Shown here: positions 6,625-16,284 of the stretch, one piece after another
Numbering within the stretch: the first letter of the stretch is position 1
How the letters are laid out: each line of letters begins with the position of its first letter
NCBI RefSeq assembly: GCF_020271745.1
Contig: NZ_CP084296.1
Coordinates: forward strand, 3,720,001 to 3,784,000
Source: Providencia alcalifaciens
Lineage (GTDB): Bacteria > Pseudomonadota > Gammaproteobacteria > Enterobacterales > Enterobacteriaceae
Direction: 5' to 3'
Length of the DNA stretch: 64,000 nucleotides
Notes under the pieces: model-generated
The model's input: only the letters and a program-made list of their open reading frames with translations
What the model was told of the DNA's origin: nothing
Database searches by the model: none
Program-made: the position numbers and the translations under genes

Positions 6625-8163
6625 ATGCGCTTTGCGTTACAAAATTTAAAGAAGATTAACATTCTAAATTTCTGTATTTTATTATTTTTTGTTTGTTTGT
6701 CGCATCTTGCCCTCGGGTATGAATTTAAGGCTATTTACGCATTCGCGGTGTTTTTATTATTGCTTGCCGTAAATACCAATAAATTTATATACTTAACATC
6801 AGTGTTCCTTTTGGCATTTATCGCTGCAATTTATTACCCAACGGCTATGTTATACGGGGAGCCAAGCTTCAATATCGCAACAGCAATGTTATATACCGAT
6901 AGAAAAGAATCATTAGAATTCGTTTCTAATATCCCATATTACTATTATGCAGTGTCATTCCTCATATTATTGCTTGGTTATGCTTCAATCCGCTTCAGAT
7001 TTGAAATTTCAAATAAATTTCGATTAATTTTCATTTCAATTTTTTCTATTATTTTCCTTCAAGCGCCTATAAAAACAGCCATTAGCGATCATCATTTTTC
7101 TTTATTAGATACAGGCATTCCGGAAGTTAAATTTTTAAAGCAGTCTGTAGCAGCCATTTCATCAACAATTGAAGAACACAAGCGCATTAGTGAAATGCTA
7201 GCTAAAGATGATGATTACCCAAAATTAACCAGCGCTGGAGAGTATGATACTTATGTTATTGTTATCGGCGAAAGTGTTAGAAAAGACTTGCTACATTCCT
7301 ATGGATTTGAATTAGAGAACACCCCGTTTTTAGATAAAGTAAATGGGAAAATTTTCACTAATTATATATCAGCTGCACCATCCACAGTTCCGTCTTTAAC
7401 ACACACCATTTCAGAGCATGTGAAAATTCAGAACAACATCATTACCCTCGCTAAAAAAGCCGGTTTTTATACCTATTGGATCTCGAACCAAGGCTCCATC
7501 AGTGGTGCAGATACTCCTATTGCCAGCATAGGAAAGCGAGCAGATAACCCAATTTTTATCAAAAAAGGTTCTTTCACATCTAATGAAAATGATAACGAAC
7601 TTATCCCTTATATTGATACAGCTATTAAGCAACAAGTGAAAGGTAAAAAGCTGATCGTTGTTCATTTAATGGGAAGCCACACGCCAGCCTGTGAAAGAAC
7701 AAACAATGAGTATGATGATTTCTATCTTAGTAACCGAGTTTCTTGCTATGTTAAATCAGTGAAGAATACAGATCGCTTACTGCGCACCATTTACAATGAT
7801 TTGAAGTTAAGCAATGAACGATGGTCTATGATGTATTTTGCCGATCACGGTGTCTCTTTCTCAAATAGAGACATGCCATCTAAACTCGATTTAATTCACG
7901 GGGATGAATATAAAGAAAACTACGCGGTTCCTTTTTTTCTTACATCTTATAATGATGTAAATAGAGAGTTCATTACCGCACGAATCAGTGGCATGAACTT
8001 TCTTTCTCTCTACTCTGAGTGGCTTGGTATTAGTTTGTATAAAAAAGCTAACTGTCAATTTATCTCAAATCAAGACTGCAAATTTAGCAATAGCGTTTTA
8101 AATTTTAAAAATAATGTAGTCAGTTTTGATAAATTACCTAATGATATAATTCCTCATCATTAA
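6625..8163 (+). CDS. Phosphoethanolamine transferase-like inner membrane enzyme (lysogenic conversion)
   Basis: 512 residues of the sulfatase-fold EptA/CptA superfamily, which transfer phosphoethanolamine from phosphatidylethanolamine to lipid A or LPS core at the periplasmic face. About five membrane helices occupy residues 12-150. The periplasmic domain has GESVRKD with Ser217 where EptA has its nucleophilic Thr, HLMGSHTP near 347-354, and metal ligands in FADHG (Asp407, His408) and IHGDE (His425). Its strand, own promoter and flanking terminators make it a classic moron. It converges on the tail-fibre gene, so altering the phage receptor is a natural inference. It could also affect polymyxin response; the sugar target cannot be told from sequence. 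Confidence 0.85.
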   Translation: MRFALQNLKKINILNFCILLFFVCLSHLALGYEFKAIYAFAVFLLLLAVNTNKFIYLTSVFLLAFIAAIYYPTAMLYGEPSFNIATAMLYTDRKESLEFVSNIPYYYYAVSFLILLLGYASIRFRFEISNKFRLIFISIFSIIFLQAPIKTAISDHHFSLLDTGIPEVKFLKQSVAAISSTIEEHKRISEMLAKDDDYPKLTSAGEYDTYVIVIGESVRKDLLHSYGFELENTPFLDKVNGKIFTNYISAAPSTVPSLTHTISEHVKIQNNIITLAKKAGFYTYWISNQGSISGADTPIASIGKRADNPIFIKKGSFTSNENDNELIPYIDTAIKQQVKGKKLIVVHLMGSHTPACERTNNEYDDFYLSNRVSCYVKSVKNTDRLLRTIYNDLKLSNERWSMMYFADHGVSFSNRDMPSKLDLIHGDEYKENYAVPFFLTSYNDVNREFITARISGMNFLSLYSEWLGISLYKKANCQFISNQDCKFSNSVLNFKNNVVSFDKLPNDIIPHH

Positions 8164-8168
8164 ATATT

Positions 8169-8190
8169 AAATGGGGCAACCGCCCCATTT
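8169..8190. terminator. Bidirectional terminator between moron and tail fibre
   Basis: AAATGGGGC (8169-8177) pairs perfectly with GCCCCATTT (8182-8190) across AACC, between the converging 3' ends. T-runs on either side are short. Confidence 0.7.
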
Positions 8191-8193
8191 CCA

Positions 8194-9408
8194 TTAACTA
8201 ATTCTATACCATCCCATTAACATGATATATGCGTTAGTTACTGTTATCGCCGAGCCACTACCAGCGTTGCCAATCGTTCCTGTTACCGTATGTGTATGAG
8301 CCCCGCTATTTGAAGTATCTCCACTCCACGTTTTAGACGCATCTAAATTAACTTGCGAAACAGAACTATTCACTGTGCCAGACGCAGTATTCACTTTTAA
8401 TGTACGTGTAGTTTTACTAAATGCACCTTCCACAAATCCGGGGGCTTCACCTTCTGACTTTCCACCACCTAATGCAAATGCACCAGTTATGTTCATCGTA
8501 CCTCGCGAATGCGTGTGACCTCCAGCGGAAGCAGTCGTGCCTGAGAAACTATGGTTGTGTACTGGCATTTGAGATGCATTTAAAGTTATCGAGTCAGATC
8601 CACCTGTAGATAAGACATTGTTACCACTCGACGAAGCTAACCGAATGGTTTTATTTTCACCAATATATTGCCATTTAGTATTAGGAAACAAATTATTAGG
8701 GTTTATATTTTGAGCAAACCAAACTACGATACCAACAGGGTAGATAGTATTGAGATTAACGGCATTTTGTAAGGCATCGGTAACCGCTTTCTGACTCATT
8801 ACATTGGCTGTTGAACTCCCTGTTCCCTGAGCTACATTACTTGTATTGAGTTTTGTATTTAATCCGTTGGTTAGTGCAGTATTAGTTGCATAATCACCAG
8901 CTGGTTGATAATTCCCTTTCGGCTGTAATTTTCCAATTTCAGCCGTAAACAAACCCAGGCTAGGCACGTTGTCATTATCATTGCCCTTCGTGACCGAAAT
9001 GTTAGCTTTGTCGAACTTTTTGTTAAGTTCTAAGTTCATTGCAGCAGTAGTTGAATACTTATCTAGACCAAGAAAGAGTCCAAGTGTTGACCATGACGCC
9101 TGTGATTTATCTGGTTGCTCACCTTTAGTTTCTTTAACTGATACATAAACAATGCTATTAAATTGAACAATGGCAGTTTTTGGGTATGAGAGCGATGCAT
9201 CCCACTCGGCCACGCCGCGTTGAGTTAAATACATCAACCATTCATCGACGCGCTTACCGATAGCATTGAACCATTCCAATGGTGGCTTGCCCGCTGTTCT
9301 CTCTAAAGTGATACCCCATCCGCGTAAGATGTCAGGGAATGATTCGATTTCGCCAGTTTTGGCATCCTGAGCAAATATTTTTAAGTCTGGTTTTTTAATT
9401 ACTGACAT
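8194..9408 (-). CDS. Tail fibre protein
   Basis: 404 residues. The N-terminal part (about 1-110) is a baseplate-attachment region with ILRGWGITLERTAGKPPLEWFNAIGKRVDEW, common to myovirus fibres. The middle has repeated Asn/Thr-rich shaft motifs and PVGIVVWFAQNINPN, a collar-like element. The C-terminus carries three His pairs (HNHS, HTHS, HTHT), which coordinate metal in T4 short-fibre-like tips. It is last in the tail operon and determines host recognition. No chaperone gene follows it, and the next gene is the LPS-modifying enzyme. Confidence 0.88.
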   Translation of the reverse strand: MSVIKKPDLKIFAQDAKTGEIESFPDILRGWGITLERTAGKPPLEWFNAIGKRVDEWLMYLTQRGVAEWDASLSYPKTAIVQFNSIVYVSVKETKGEQPDKSQASWSTLGLFLGLDKYSTTAAMNLELNKKFDKANISVTKGNDNDNVPSLGLFTAEIGKLQPKGNYQPAGDYATNTALTNGLNTKLNTSNVAQGTGSSTANVMSQKAVTDALQNAVNLNTIYPVGIVVWFAQNINPNNLFPNTKWQYIGENKTIRLASSSGNNVLSTGGSDSITLNASQMPVHNHSFSGTTASAGGHTHSRGTMNITGAFALGGGKSEGEAPGFVEGAFSKTTRTLKVNTASGTVNSSVSQVNLDASKTWSGDTSNSGAHTHTVTGTIGNAGSGSAITVTNAYIMLMGWYRIS

Positions 9409-10051
9409 TCATGAGCCTCGTAAATTTTCCATCACCAAATCCGAACGCATAGGGATCATGACTGAATCCAAATGGGTGAGAGTCTGTGATAACTAAATAT
9501 TTATAATTAACGCCAATCGGTCTGACTAAGATGTCTAAGTTTTTGATGGCGTGAAGTCGGAATGGCGTTAAGTAATCTGCAGGAACAACGATATTCATCG
9601 TCATGTCGTAGTTATCAATGATAAACGTCTGCTCGCCTAACAGAGTTCTTACTGAATATGTGATATTTTCTATTGTCGGATGTTGGTAATTCTTAGTGAT
9701 TTTCGCTCGAATAAAAAAACGGTAATCGTCATCATCCAGTTTTGATGACTCTTTTAACGAATCACCATATCGGTAAAAAACACCAACATTAAACCCAAGC
9801 GCACCATCGATACCTAGGAATCCAAAATAGTCCTTTGGGATGAATGACTTCATTATGCGAGTGATACCGACATGCTTACCTATCAGATCCAGCCCATATC
9901 CTGACGACTTTTCAACATCTAATACCGTTGATAGTTGGATGACGGATTCAAAGGTTTTCTTAGTTTCAGATAGCAAAAGCCCGACTGTTTGTCGGGCCTT
10001 CGGTTTTCCTCTGTATTGCCAGATCAAAAAATCTTCTCTCTGCTTACTCAA
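9395..10051 (-). CDS. DUF2612 baseplate/tail protein (gpI-like)
   Basis: 218 residues. This family follows the J-like baseplate protein in small contractile-tail phages and caps the baseplate near the fibres. The repeated GFSHDPYAFGFGDG at residues 195-208 is typical of the C-terminus. The start is TTG, overlapping the stop of the upstream gene, with GGAGGTG just before it. Its end overlaps the fibre start by 14 bp. Confidence 0.8.
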   Translation of the reverse strand: MSKQREDFLIWQYRGKPKARQTVGLLLSETKKTFESVIQLSTVLDVEKSSGYGLDLIGKHVGITRIMKSFIPKDYFGFLGIDGALGFNVGVFYRYGDSLKESSKLDDDDYRFFIRAKITKNYQHPTIENITYSVRTLLGEQTFIIDNYDMTMNIVVPADYLTPFRLHAIKNLDILVRPIGVNYKYLVITDSHPFGFSHDPYAFGFGDGKFTRLMNVSN

Positions 10052-11168
10052 TCAACACCTCCACATCTTCAGGTCTGATTTGAGCACACTGTCGAATACC
10101 AATGCTGACAGAGGCAGTGCCATTGACAGTAATGGATTTAATATAGAACCCTTGCACAGAATTCACTTGGCAAGTTAATCGCATGGCATAGACAGATTCC
10201 CCAATTTCGAACTTAGTTGATGCTAATGCTGACTTTATGCCATCTGTATCGATATCATGAAAGCCGCCGACACGCTCAAGAATCAGTTTCACCTTAATAT
10301 TTGCGATGCTAGCCCTGTCAAACCTTACCGTCCTTTCCGCGCCAGCATAGTTCTGTGTGCTACTGATGCTACCAAACACACCACAACCACCTATTTTTTT
10401 CTTTAAAATAGTCATGGCAATATCATTATCTGAACCACCAATAACAACCGCATTCAATGAGTGCGCAGGAATACCATTGACATTAGTTGCCCCTGTAAAG
10501 TTTTCATACACTCGAGCTTGTTTAACGTCTGGAATATCCAGCAATGCGCCTTCTAACCCCTGACGATCATCATGATTATTAATCGAATGGGAGCGCATAA
10601 AACGCATTAGTAAATCACCATCCGTTTCCGCAAAAGTGCCCGCTTTGGCTTGCTTTGTTGTCACGGCTTTTTCAATGCCGACAGTCACGGTGTCCATTTT
10701 TAGTTCTTTATTCGCAGGCAGAGTAAATGAACCAAATTCTCGGCTGCGCATATTTACCCTAACGGAACCATTCTCACCAGACACAACATCATTCAGTGTT
10801 ACCCATTTAGTATTGTTGTCATCGGTAAATACGCTGTCTTTGCGTACTGTAACGCCTCGCTTGCCGGTAATGATGACATCATCAAGATAACTGTAATCAG
10901 CACCGCTGCGAACAATCCCTGCATACATTGCGCGTTGTTCTAGCCATGAGCCTGTCGCTTTATAGGGATCGAGCATTTGCACAACCATCGCAATAGCCTG
11001 GTTAATGTTTTCTATCTCTTGCGAAAACAAACCAATCATTTGACCATCAGGGCTATCAGCATCGAGATTAATATCATCCCCATAAATACGTTTAAACCCT
11101 TCAGTTAAACGTTGGTGAACCGCTGTTAGGCTATCAATGACAATGCCCGTTTCAGTTATTTGGAGCAT
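10044..11168 (-). CDS. Baseplate J/gp47-like wedge protein
   Basis: 374 residues, the size of Mu gp47/P2 gpJ proteins. It begins with LQITETGIVIDSLTAV and DADSPDGQMIGLFSQEIENINQA, a strong family signature, and ends in a beta-rich region. It polymerises around the hub and forms the baseplate edge. GAGGTA lies before the ATG. It overlaps both neighbours slightly, consistent with one translated operon. Confidence 0.9.
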   Translation of the reverse strand: MLQITETGIVIDSLTAVHQRLTEGFKRIYGDDINLDADSPDGQMIGLFSQEIENINQAIAMVVQMLDPYKATGSWLEQRAMYAGIVRSGADYSYLDDVIITGKRGVTVRKDSVFTDDNNTKWVTLNDVVSGENGSVRVNMRSREFGSFTLPANKELKMDTVTVGIEKAVTTKQAKAGTFAETDGDLLMRFMRSHSINNHDDRQGLEGALLDIPDVKQARVYENFTGATNVNGIPAHSLNAVVIGGSDNDIAMTILKKKIGGCGVFGSISSTQNYAGAERTVRFDRASIANIKVKLILERVGGFHDIDTDGIKSALASTKFEIGESVYAMRLTCQVNSVQGFYIKSITVNGTASVSIGIRQCAQIRPEDVEVLIE

Positions 11169-11514
11169 TTGTATTTACCTCATTTTCATGGCCATAAATG
11201 TCGATGTAAGTAACGGTAATTGTCATTGCGCGAGTATCCGCATTCAGCGTGATATCAAACTCTGTGATTTTATCCACGCCTTGCGTGTTTAATACCGTAC
11301 TTTTAATTTCTGATTCCATCGCAATCATGTTGGGATTTTTGCGTAAGTAATCGAACCAACGAACACCATGCTCAAGGTTGAGAAACCAGTCGTTACGCAA
11401 TGATAGCAATCGTGTTAGGACCGACTGACTAATGGCTTCAGATTGCATAGCATAATCTGCACGGCCGCTGCCAAACGTCCAATCATGGTTATCATCTAAT
11501 CGTCTTACCTTCAT
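11152..11514 (-). CDS. gp25/W-like baseplate wedge protein
   Basis: 120 residues with WTFGSGRADYAMQSEAISQSVLTRLLSLRNDWFLNLEHGVRWFDYL, the pattern of lysozyme-like gp25 family wedge subunits that initiate sheath assembly. The ATG overlaps the stop of the spike gene (ATGA). Confidence 0.85.
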   Translation of the reverse strand: MKVRRLDDNHDWTFGSGRADYAMQSEAISQSVLTRLLSLRNDWFLNLEHGVRWFDYLRKNPNMIAMESEIKSTVLNTQGVDKITEFDITLNADTRAMTITVTYIDIYGHENEVNTNAPNN

Positions 11515-12176
11515 TTATTGGGTTCCCCTGTGTTACCGCCATGACTATCAGGGTGATTGTGTTTTTCAACATCGACACCGCCAAATACCCCAACGGCAGC
11601 AGAAATTTTACCTGTTGATTTAGCCTCGCCTTGAGTCTGACTCCAGTTTCCTTTCTGTTCGTGTTGCCCTGTCTGCTCACTATTACCCACATGCTCTATG
11701 TCGCCCTTTATTTTTATTTTCCCTTTTTGCATGCGGATATAAGTAGAGCCATCATCGGTCTGCATCGATAGAGAATCACTGGAGTAATCCGATATTTTAT
11801 TTGGTTGACTACTACCTTGCGGGAAGAAAAAGGCATCAGAGAGATCATGAAATCGGGTATCGAGAGGGGCTGATTGATTTCCAGATGCATACCACCCGTC
11901 AATACAACGCTCGGCAAATATTGCCAACCCCTCATCACCGGCTTCTAGAGGTACAGTGACGCAAAATCCACCCCCTCGATAAAAACCAACTGGAACATCT
12001 ACCAAAGGCGGCAGCGCTATTGAACTACCATCTTTCATTAAATGGCTGATCATTAATTCAACCGTGACACTGTGTCCATCGCAAGAAACAACTTTAGCCG
12101 GTAATGCGGTATGGATATCTTGGCGCTGGTTTTCAGCCTGTCGATTCATTACATCGAGTAGAGTTGGCTCTGTCAT
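11511..12176 (-). CDS. Gp138-family membrane-piercing spike
   Basis: 221 residues. The N-terminal OB-fold domain (TALPAKVVSCDGHSVTVEL, later PVGFYRGGGFCVTVPLEAGDEGL) is the Gp138 N-terminal domain. The C-terminus has regular GDIEHVGNSEQTGQHEQKG repeats forming a beta-helix and ends in HNHPDSHGGNTG, a likely metal-binding tip. The trimer punctures the outer membrane. It overlaps the hub stop by 4 bp. Confidence 0.87.
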   Translation of the reverse strand: MTEPTLLDVMNRQAENQRQDIHTALPAKVVSCDGHSVTVELMISHLMKDGSSIALPPLVDVPVGFYRGGGFCVTVPLEAGDEGLAIFAERCIDGWYASGNQSAPLDTRFHDLSDAFFFPQGSSQPNKISDYSSDSLSMQTDDGSTYIRMQKGKIKIKGDIEHVGNSEQTGQHEQKGNWSQTQGEAKSTGKISAAVGVFGGVDVEKHNHPDSHGGNTGEPNK

Positions 12177-12997
12177 TTCTCAACCTTCTTAAACTTACCG
12201 CCAATGCAAGTGACCTGCGAATACCATTCATCACCCATAAAATCACCCGAATGGCTCAATTCAGTGATTTTAAAATCACCGTTATATTCCGGCATGATTG
12301 ACTGGACTCTGACCAGTCCTCCAATCCGCAAGGCAGGGTTGTACAAGCACGTTAAATGAAGACCATCATCCGACTTTTCGGGTGATCCAATCATTCCAGT
12401 CTCTTGTGAAAGCACAAAGCCTTCATTGTCTGCAAGCACCTTATCTTTCGGTAAGACCGTCATTTGTCCGTCTTGAATTGACCACTGAGCATTATTATTT
12501 TTGGCTATTTTATGGAGTAACTCACGAGGATCACCGAACATAACTTTACCTCGCGGTAGTTGTCTGTCCTTTGGCAAATCTGTCACGCCCGTTTCAATCC
12601 CCATCGCTTGCGTGTTCTCTTTGAGGATTTCAGAGTCACTTTTACCTGCAGATAAAGTTTTATTGATAAGCTTGGTGGTATAGGCTTGAAACCCATCACC
12701 GCATATCAGCTCACTAATAAAATCCTCACCATCTCTCAGTGTGTTAGCTTCAACAATATCCCCCGCGTAGATTTGCCGTAGATCTTCATAGCCAACAGAT
12801 AACAAGGCCCGATTAAATTCTTTGCTTGTTAGTAAGTTTCGATGAGATGCGTTGAGGTTATAAATGCGGATAACTGCGGGATTGGGTTCTGGTGTTAATG
12901 TTTTTTTGACTTCAAAGGTGACTCTAAGGTTTGTTATTTCCAGTGATTCTTTATTACTACCGATCACAAGCTTAAGCTGTCGTCCGAATTGCCTCAC
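12173..12997 (-). CDS. Baseplate hub protein
   Basis: 274 residues from a GTG start preceded by AAGGAGG at ideal spacing. An upstream TTG in the same frame (13018) is less likely. It contains FEVKKTLTPEPNPAVIRIYNL, typical of hub proteins in DUF3383/DUF3277-type contractile tails, and a late-control-like middle region. It lies between the plug and spike genes, matching its position at the tube-spike interface. Confidence 0.8.
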   Translation of the reverse strand: MRQFGRQLKLVIGSNKESLEITNLRVTFEVKKTLTPEPNPAVIRIYNLNASHRNLLTSKEFNRALLSVGYEDLRQIYAGDIVEANTLRDGEDFISELICGDGFQAYTTKLINKTLSAGKSDSEILKENTQAMGIETGVTDLPKDRQLPRGKVMFGDPRELLHKIAKNNNAQWSIQDGQMTVLPKDKVLADNEGFVLSQETGMIGSPEKSDDGLHLTCLYNPALRIGGLVRVQSIMPEYNGDFKITELSHSGDFMGDEWYSQVTCIGGKFKKVEK

Positions 12998-13310
12998 GCC
13001 AAGCCTCCTTATCGACAATGTAGAGCAATAGTCGATTACCTAACTCATTCTGAGAAATGGAATTAATGCCGAACTGTGATTTATCAGACAACATCAGAAT
13101 AAAAGGCAAATCCTTTTCCAATAATGACGGAGCATTAACAGCTAATCCCTGACGTTGAGTGATCACCTTGTTTTTATCTGCATCGAACAAGTCAAACTGC
13201 CAGCCTTTTGACACTGAGTTAAAATAAATCGTTAATCGAAGATTCATATCAAAGAGCGTGAACATTTGCTCTTGAATGGGTTTGTTTGATACCGGTATTT
13301 CGTAAATCAT
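12972..13310 (-). CDS. Baseplate plug-like protein
   Basis: 112 residues, starting IYEIPVSNKPIQEQMFTLFD with a following WQFDLFD. This matches the phage baseplate plug family (DUF6983-like) in the same tail type. Overlaps at both ends show coupling within the tail operon. Confidence 0.75.
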   Translation of the reverse strand: MIYEIPVSNKPIQEQMFTLFDMNLRLTIYFNSVSKGWQFDLFDADKNKVITQRQGLAVNAPSLLEKDLPFILMLSDKSQFGINSISQNELGNRLLLYIVDKEAWREAIRTTA

Positions 13311-14050
13311 CCAAAAATATCCTTCAATGTCGATTTGTTACTTCCCTTTGACTCTGTCCCTTTGCTCTTCGGCTGTGTTCTACCCATACTTGATTTTTTA
13401 GGCTGGCCTTTTAAATCAGGATGAAGCCCTTGAGCAGATTGATTCTCAACAATAAATATCTCCTCAAGCGTTAGAGTGATTTCCGCAGATCCCGGCTTAT
13501 CTTGTGATGACCCAATATTCGTTATCATCATGTTTTTGTATAAGCGGATCCCCGTTTGAACATCTATCGTCTCACCCGATTTTTGTATGACTAACAGGCA
13601 GTCATACGCACGACCCACTCTGTCTAATGTTTGGGATTGATCTGCGCTGCCAATCCCTGAATTTGGATACCATGGTGCGATAGCTTTAGTCGCTTTATCC
13701 TTTACTGACTCTCCCAGCGACATATATTGTCCCAAGATAGCTTCCGCTTGATTTACTGATGCGGTGATCTCAATAGGAAGTGGGTACTCATCTAAAATAC
13801 TCGTATCAAATCCCAGCTTATTTTTAATATGCTGCGGGGGTTCATACCCAACAACAATTCCCGTCACGGTTAATACTTTTGGCTCCAATATCGCGTGATC
13901 CGCAATATCAGCCCCAGACTCAATCGGGTTCTTTGTTATTCGTAATGAAGATTCATGATCTTCTCTAACAGTACAATCGAGCATGAAGTCACCAATAGTT
14001 CGAGTGATAACAGAGGCTCGCCCCGTGTATAATCCGCTTGTTAAGTCCAT
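13307..14050 (-). CDS. Baseplate/tail protein downstream of tape measure
   Basis: 247 residues from the ATG preceded by GGAG; another ATG 15 bases upstream is also possible. The N-terminal half is beta-rich (LTVTGIVVGYEP) and the C-terminus is a Ser/Lys-rich tail (KGTESKGSNKSTLKD). By position it replaces the LysM/distal tail proteins that link tube to baseplate. Family recognition is weak. Confidence 0.7.
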   Translation of the reverse strand: MDLTSGLYTGRASVITRTIGDFMLDCTVREDHESSLRITKNPIESGADIADHAILEPKVLTVTGIVVGYEPPQHIKNKLGFDTSILDEYPLPIEITASVNQAEAILGQYMSLGESVKDKATKAIAPWYPNSGIGSADQSQTLDRVGRAYDCLLVIQKSGETIDVQTGIRLYKNMMITNIGSSQDKPGSAEITLTLEEIFIVENQSAQGLHPDLKGQPKKSSMGRTQPKSKGTESKGSNKSTLKDIFG

Positions 14051-14124
14051 CGGTGGCTCCAACATGAAATCCCCGGTTAAGAGGCGTGATGATTTTGAGT
14101 CAATAAAAAACCCACCGAAGTGGG

Positions 14125-16083
14125 CTAGTTTCCTATGGCGCTATCCATTGCTCGATAGGCGAGCTTTTGGCTGTTTTTATCAATACTGTTTGCGGCTATT
14201 GATGCGGCTTTATCGGGCGTGTTAGCCGAGATACTTTGTGTTACGTTCATATCCCCTTGGTTAATAGTGATAGATTTGTTACTCACCATTTCACCTGCAG
14301 AACTAGGGAGATTCGCGCCATACATTGTCGTATTGATGACTGAGCCAACAAAATTCCCTGAAGCATTAACACCATCGCCCATGCCGACCATTTCCTTCAG
14401 CTTACCCACACCATCTGTCACTGCTGTAACGAGTGATCCAAATGTTTGATTGACCCAATCAAATGCAGCCTTAAATGGGGCTTTAATCAACTCAGTGACT
14501 TTATTGAACACATTGCCTATACCATTCACAAACTGCGCGGTATCCGCATCACTGATGCCAAAAAGACTTTTCACCAACTCCCACCCGGCTTTAAAGGGTG
14601 CAAGCAAGAAATCTTTTATCGCAGTGAACACCTTACTTAATTTTTGAGTCCATGTTGTAGAATCATCGGTAAAGATACCGTACAGTGATTGAATTAATTC
14701 GAACGCCGCATTAAAAGGCGATAACAAAAAATTCTTCACTGCTGAATAAACCCGACTCAATCCATCGACCCACTGAGTGGTGCTTTGCGTAAACCTATCG
14801 TAGATGGATTTAATTTGATTAAATGCCGCTTTGAAAGGGTAAAGCAGAAAATCAATAATTCTCGCGAAGATAGCTTTAACGCCAGAGATAAAACGACTGG
14901 CTTGTGATTTTATCCAATCAAACGCTTTTCCTGCGCCTTTTTTGATGCCTTCCCATGCGTTATTGGCTGCGCTTACTGCAACGCCCCACATGACTAAAAG
15001 GAAATCAAAGAACGCACTGAAATACGCTTGCAGCCCATCCCATATCTGCATGAAGCTATCGACCATACCTTGCCAAGCTTCAGCCATCATTTCACTGTCG
15101 CCGGTGAATAACCCGACAAGGAATTTTAGGCTATTGCCAAGGTATTTCATCAAGCCGCCAAACACTGTCATCATGGCGTCAATTGCTCGATAGAAAATAT
15201 CGGCTAAAGCGTCAAACGTAGCTTTGTTCTCAGTGTAGAACTTATTCCACCATGCCATGACGGACTTCACCCACTCAATCGCAGGCCCCCAAAACTCACC
15301 AAAGAGCGAGTCCCCACCCTCTAAGTAAACCATGAGATCATCAAGCAACAGCATTAAGCCCACAATACCGGCGATGACCCACGTTATCGGGTTAGTAATA
15401 AACGCCATGAGCATTGAGCGTTTTAATACCGCGAGAACTGCAACTAAAACACCGAGCGCAACTTTCCAACCAACCGTTTTATCAATCAGCATCGCAATCG
15501 CTTTGATGGAGTTAACCACCATTTGAATGCCTTTTGCGCCCCACTTGATAACTTGAGTCAATCCTTCTGAGATTAATTCTTTATTCGAGCCTAGCCAGTC
15601 ATTAAAGCCCTTGGTCACTCGGGTTAATTGCGGCACTAAATTTAGGGCTATCTTAGTTTTAATGGAATCGATAGATAGTCCTGTTTTTTTCATCGCCTCC
15701 TGGTATTCGTCAGCTTGCTTTAATTCTTGCTGAGAAATTTTAAATAACGCCCCTTTCTCATTCGCTAAATCTTTAGCACCCGCCAGAGAACTATCAATAA
15801 ACCCTAGCACCTTAGCAGCGGCTAAACCGACAACGGCAGACACCCCCAATGCCAGCATTTTCAACTTACTGATACTAGAGCCTGTCTCTTTGGCTTTTTG
15901 GGTCGCTATTTCAGTGCTTTGAATGGATTGTTCGCCAACCGAATCAAGGGTTTTATTCACTTTGTTGGCTTCGTTGGCAACTTGAGTCGCAGCCGCGCCG
16001 AGGGCAACAACGACTTCTTTTATTTTGGCCGCTTGTGACGTATCAACGCCGATGGCGACCAGAAGCTCTTCGATTTCCATCAT
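14125..16083 (-). CDS. Tape measure protein
   Basis: 652 residues. The N-terminus is a coiled coil, followed by a hydrophobic segment around 90-110. Long amphipathic helices carry tandem repeats of about 50 residues (KNFLLSPFNAAFELIQSLYG, KDFLLAPFKAGWELVKSLFG, pattern I/L-x-x-PFKAAF-x-x-I-x-S). A membrane-active stretch lies near 240-265. The protein sets tail length and enters the cell envelope. The start is placed at the ATG pair (16080-16083) after AGAGG rather than the upstream in-frame ATGs, which lie inside the chaperone extension. Confidence 0.88.
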   Translation of the reverse strand: MMEIEELLVAIGVDTSQAAKIKEVVVALGAAATQVANEANKVNKTLDSVGEQSIQSTEIATQKAKETGSSISKLKMLALGVSAVVGLAAAKVLGFIDSSLAGAKDLANEKGALFKISQQELKQADEYQEAMKKTGLSIDSIKTKIALNLVPQLTRVTKGFNDWLGSNKELISEGLTQVIKWGAKGIQMVVNSIKAIAMLIDKTVGWKVALGVLVAVLAVLKRSMLMAFITNPITWVIAGIVGLMLLLDDLMVYLEGGDSLFGEFWGPAIEWVKSVMAWWNKFYTENKATFDALADIFYRAIDAMMTVFGGLMKYLGNSLKFLVGLFTGDSEMMAEAWQGMVDSFMQIWDGLQAYFSAFFDFLLVMWGVAVSAANNAWEGIKKGAGKAFDWIKSQASRFISGVKAIFARIIDFLLYPFKAAFNQIKSIYDRFTQSTTQWVDGLSRVYSAVKNFLLSPFNAAFELIQSLYGIFTDDSTTWTQKLSKVFTAIKDFLLAPFKAGWELVKSLFGISDADTAQFVNGIGNVFNKVTELIKAPFKAAFDWVNQTFGSLVTAVTDGVGKLKEMVGMGDGVNASGNFVGSVINTTMYGANLPSSAGEMVSNKSITINQGDMNVTQSISANTPDKAASIAANSIDKNSQKLAYRAMDSAIGN

Positions 16084-16284
16084 CTGCCCTCTGCTGAGAC
16101 AATAAACGCTCGACATAGGCTTCATGAAAATCAAGCACATCTTCGAGCGTTGCTGTCGTTCTTAAGTCATGCCCTGTATATTTGCCTTCCATAATTGGGA
16201 GCATCTTGAACCAATCAACGGTACTTACGCTGTCAGCGCCGCCAAGTTTGGTATATTGACTTTGGATGCAACCCCAGCGGGCAA
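16043..16284 (-). CDS. Frameshift extension of the tail assembly chaperone (gpT-like)
   Basis: An open -1 frame starts at the slippery heptamer TTTTTTG (minus strand, 16282-16288). It runs through the chaperone stop and ends at the TGA at 16043-16045, overlapping the tape-measure start. It has no start codon with a ribosome site of its own. The product includes DWFKMLPIMEGKYTGHD and a helical C-terminus, resembling the short DUF6889-type proteins at this place in related tails. As in lambda G/GT, the fusion would recruit the tape measure. Confidence 0.7.

Noticed and set aside
14942-15193. Several open frames antisense to the tape measure and other structural genes
   Set aside because: They are frame shadows of long genes without ribosome sites or recognisable products.
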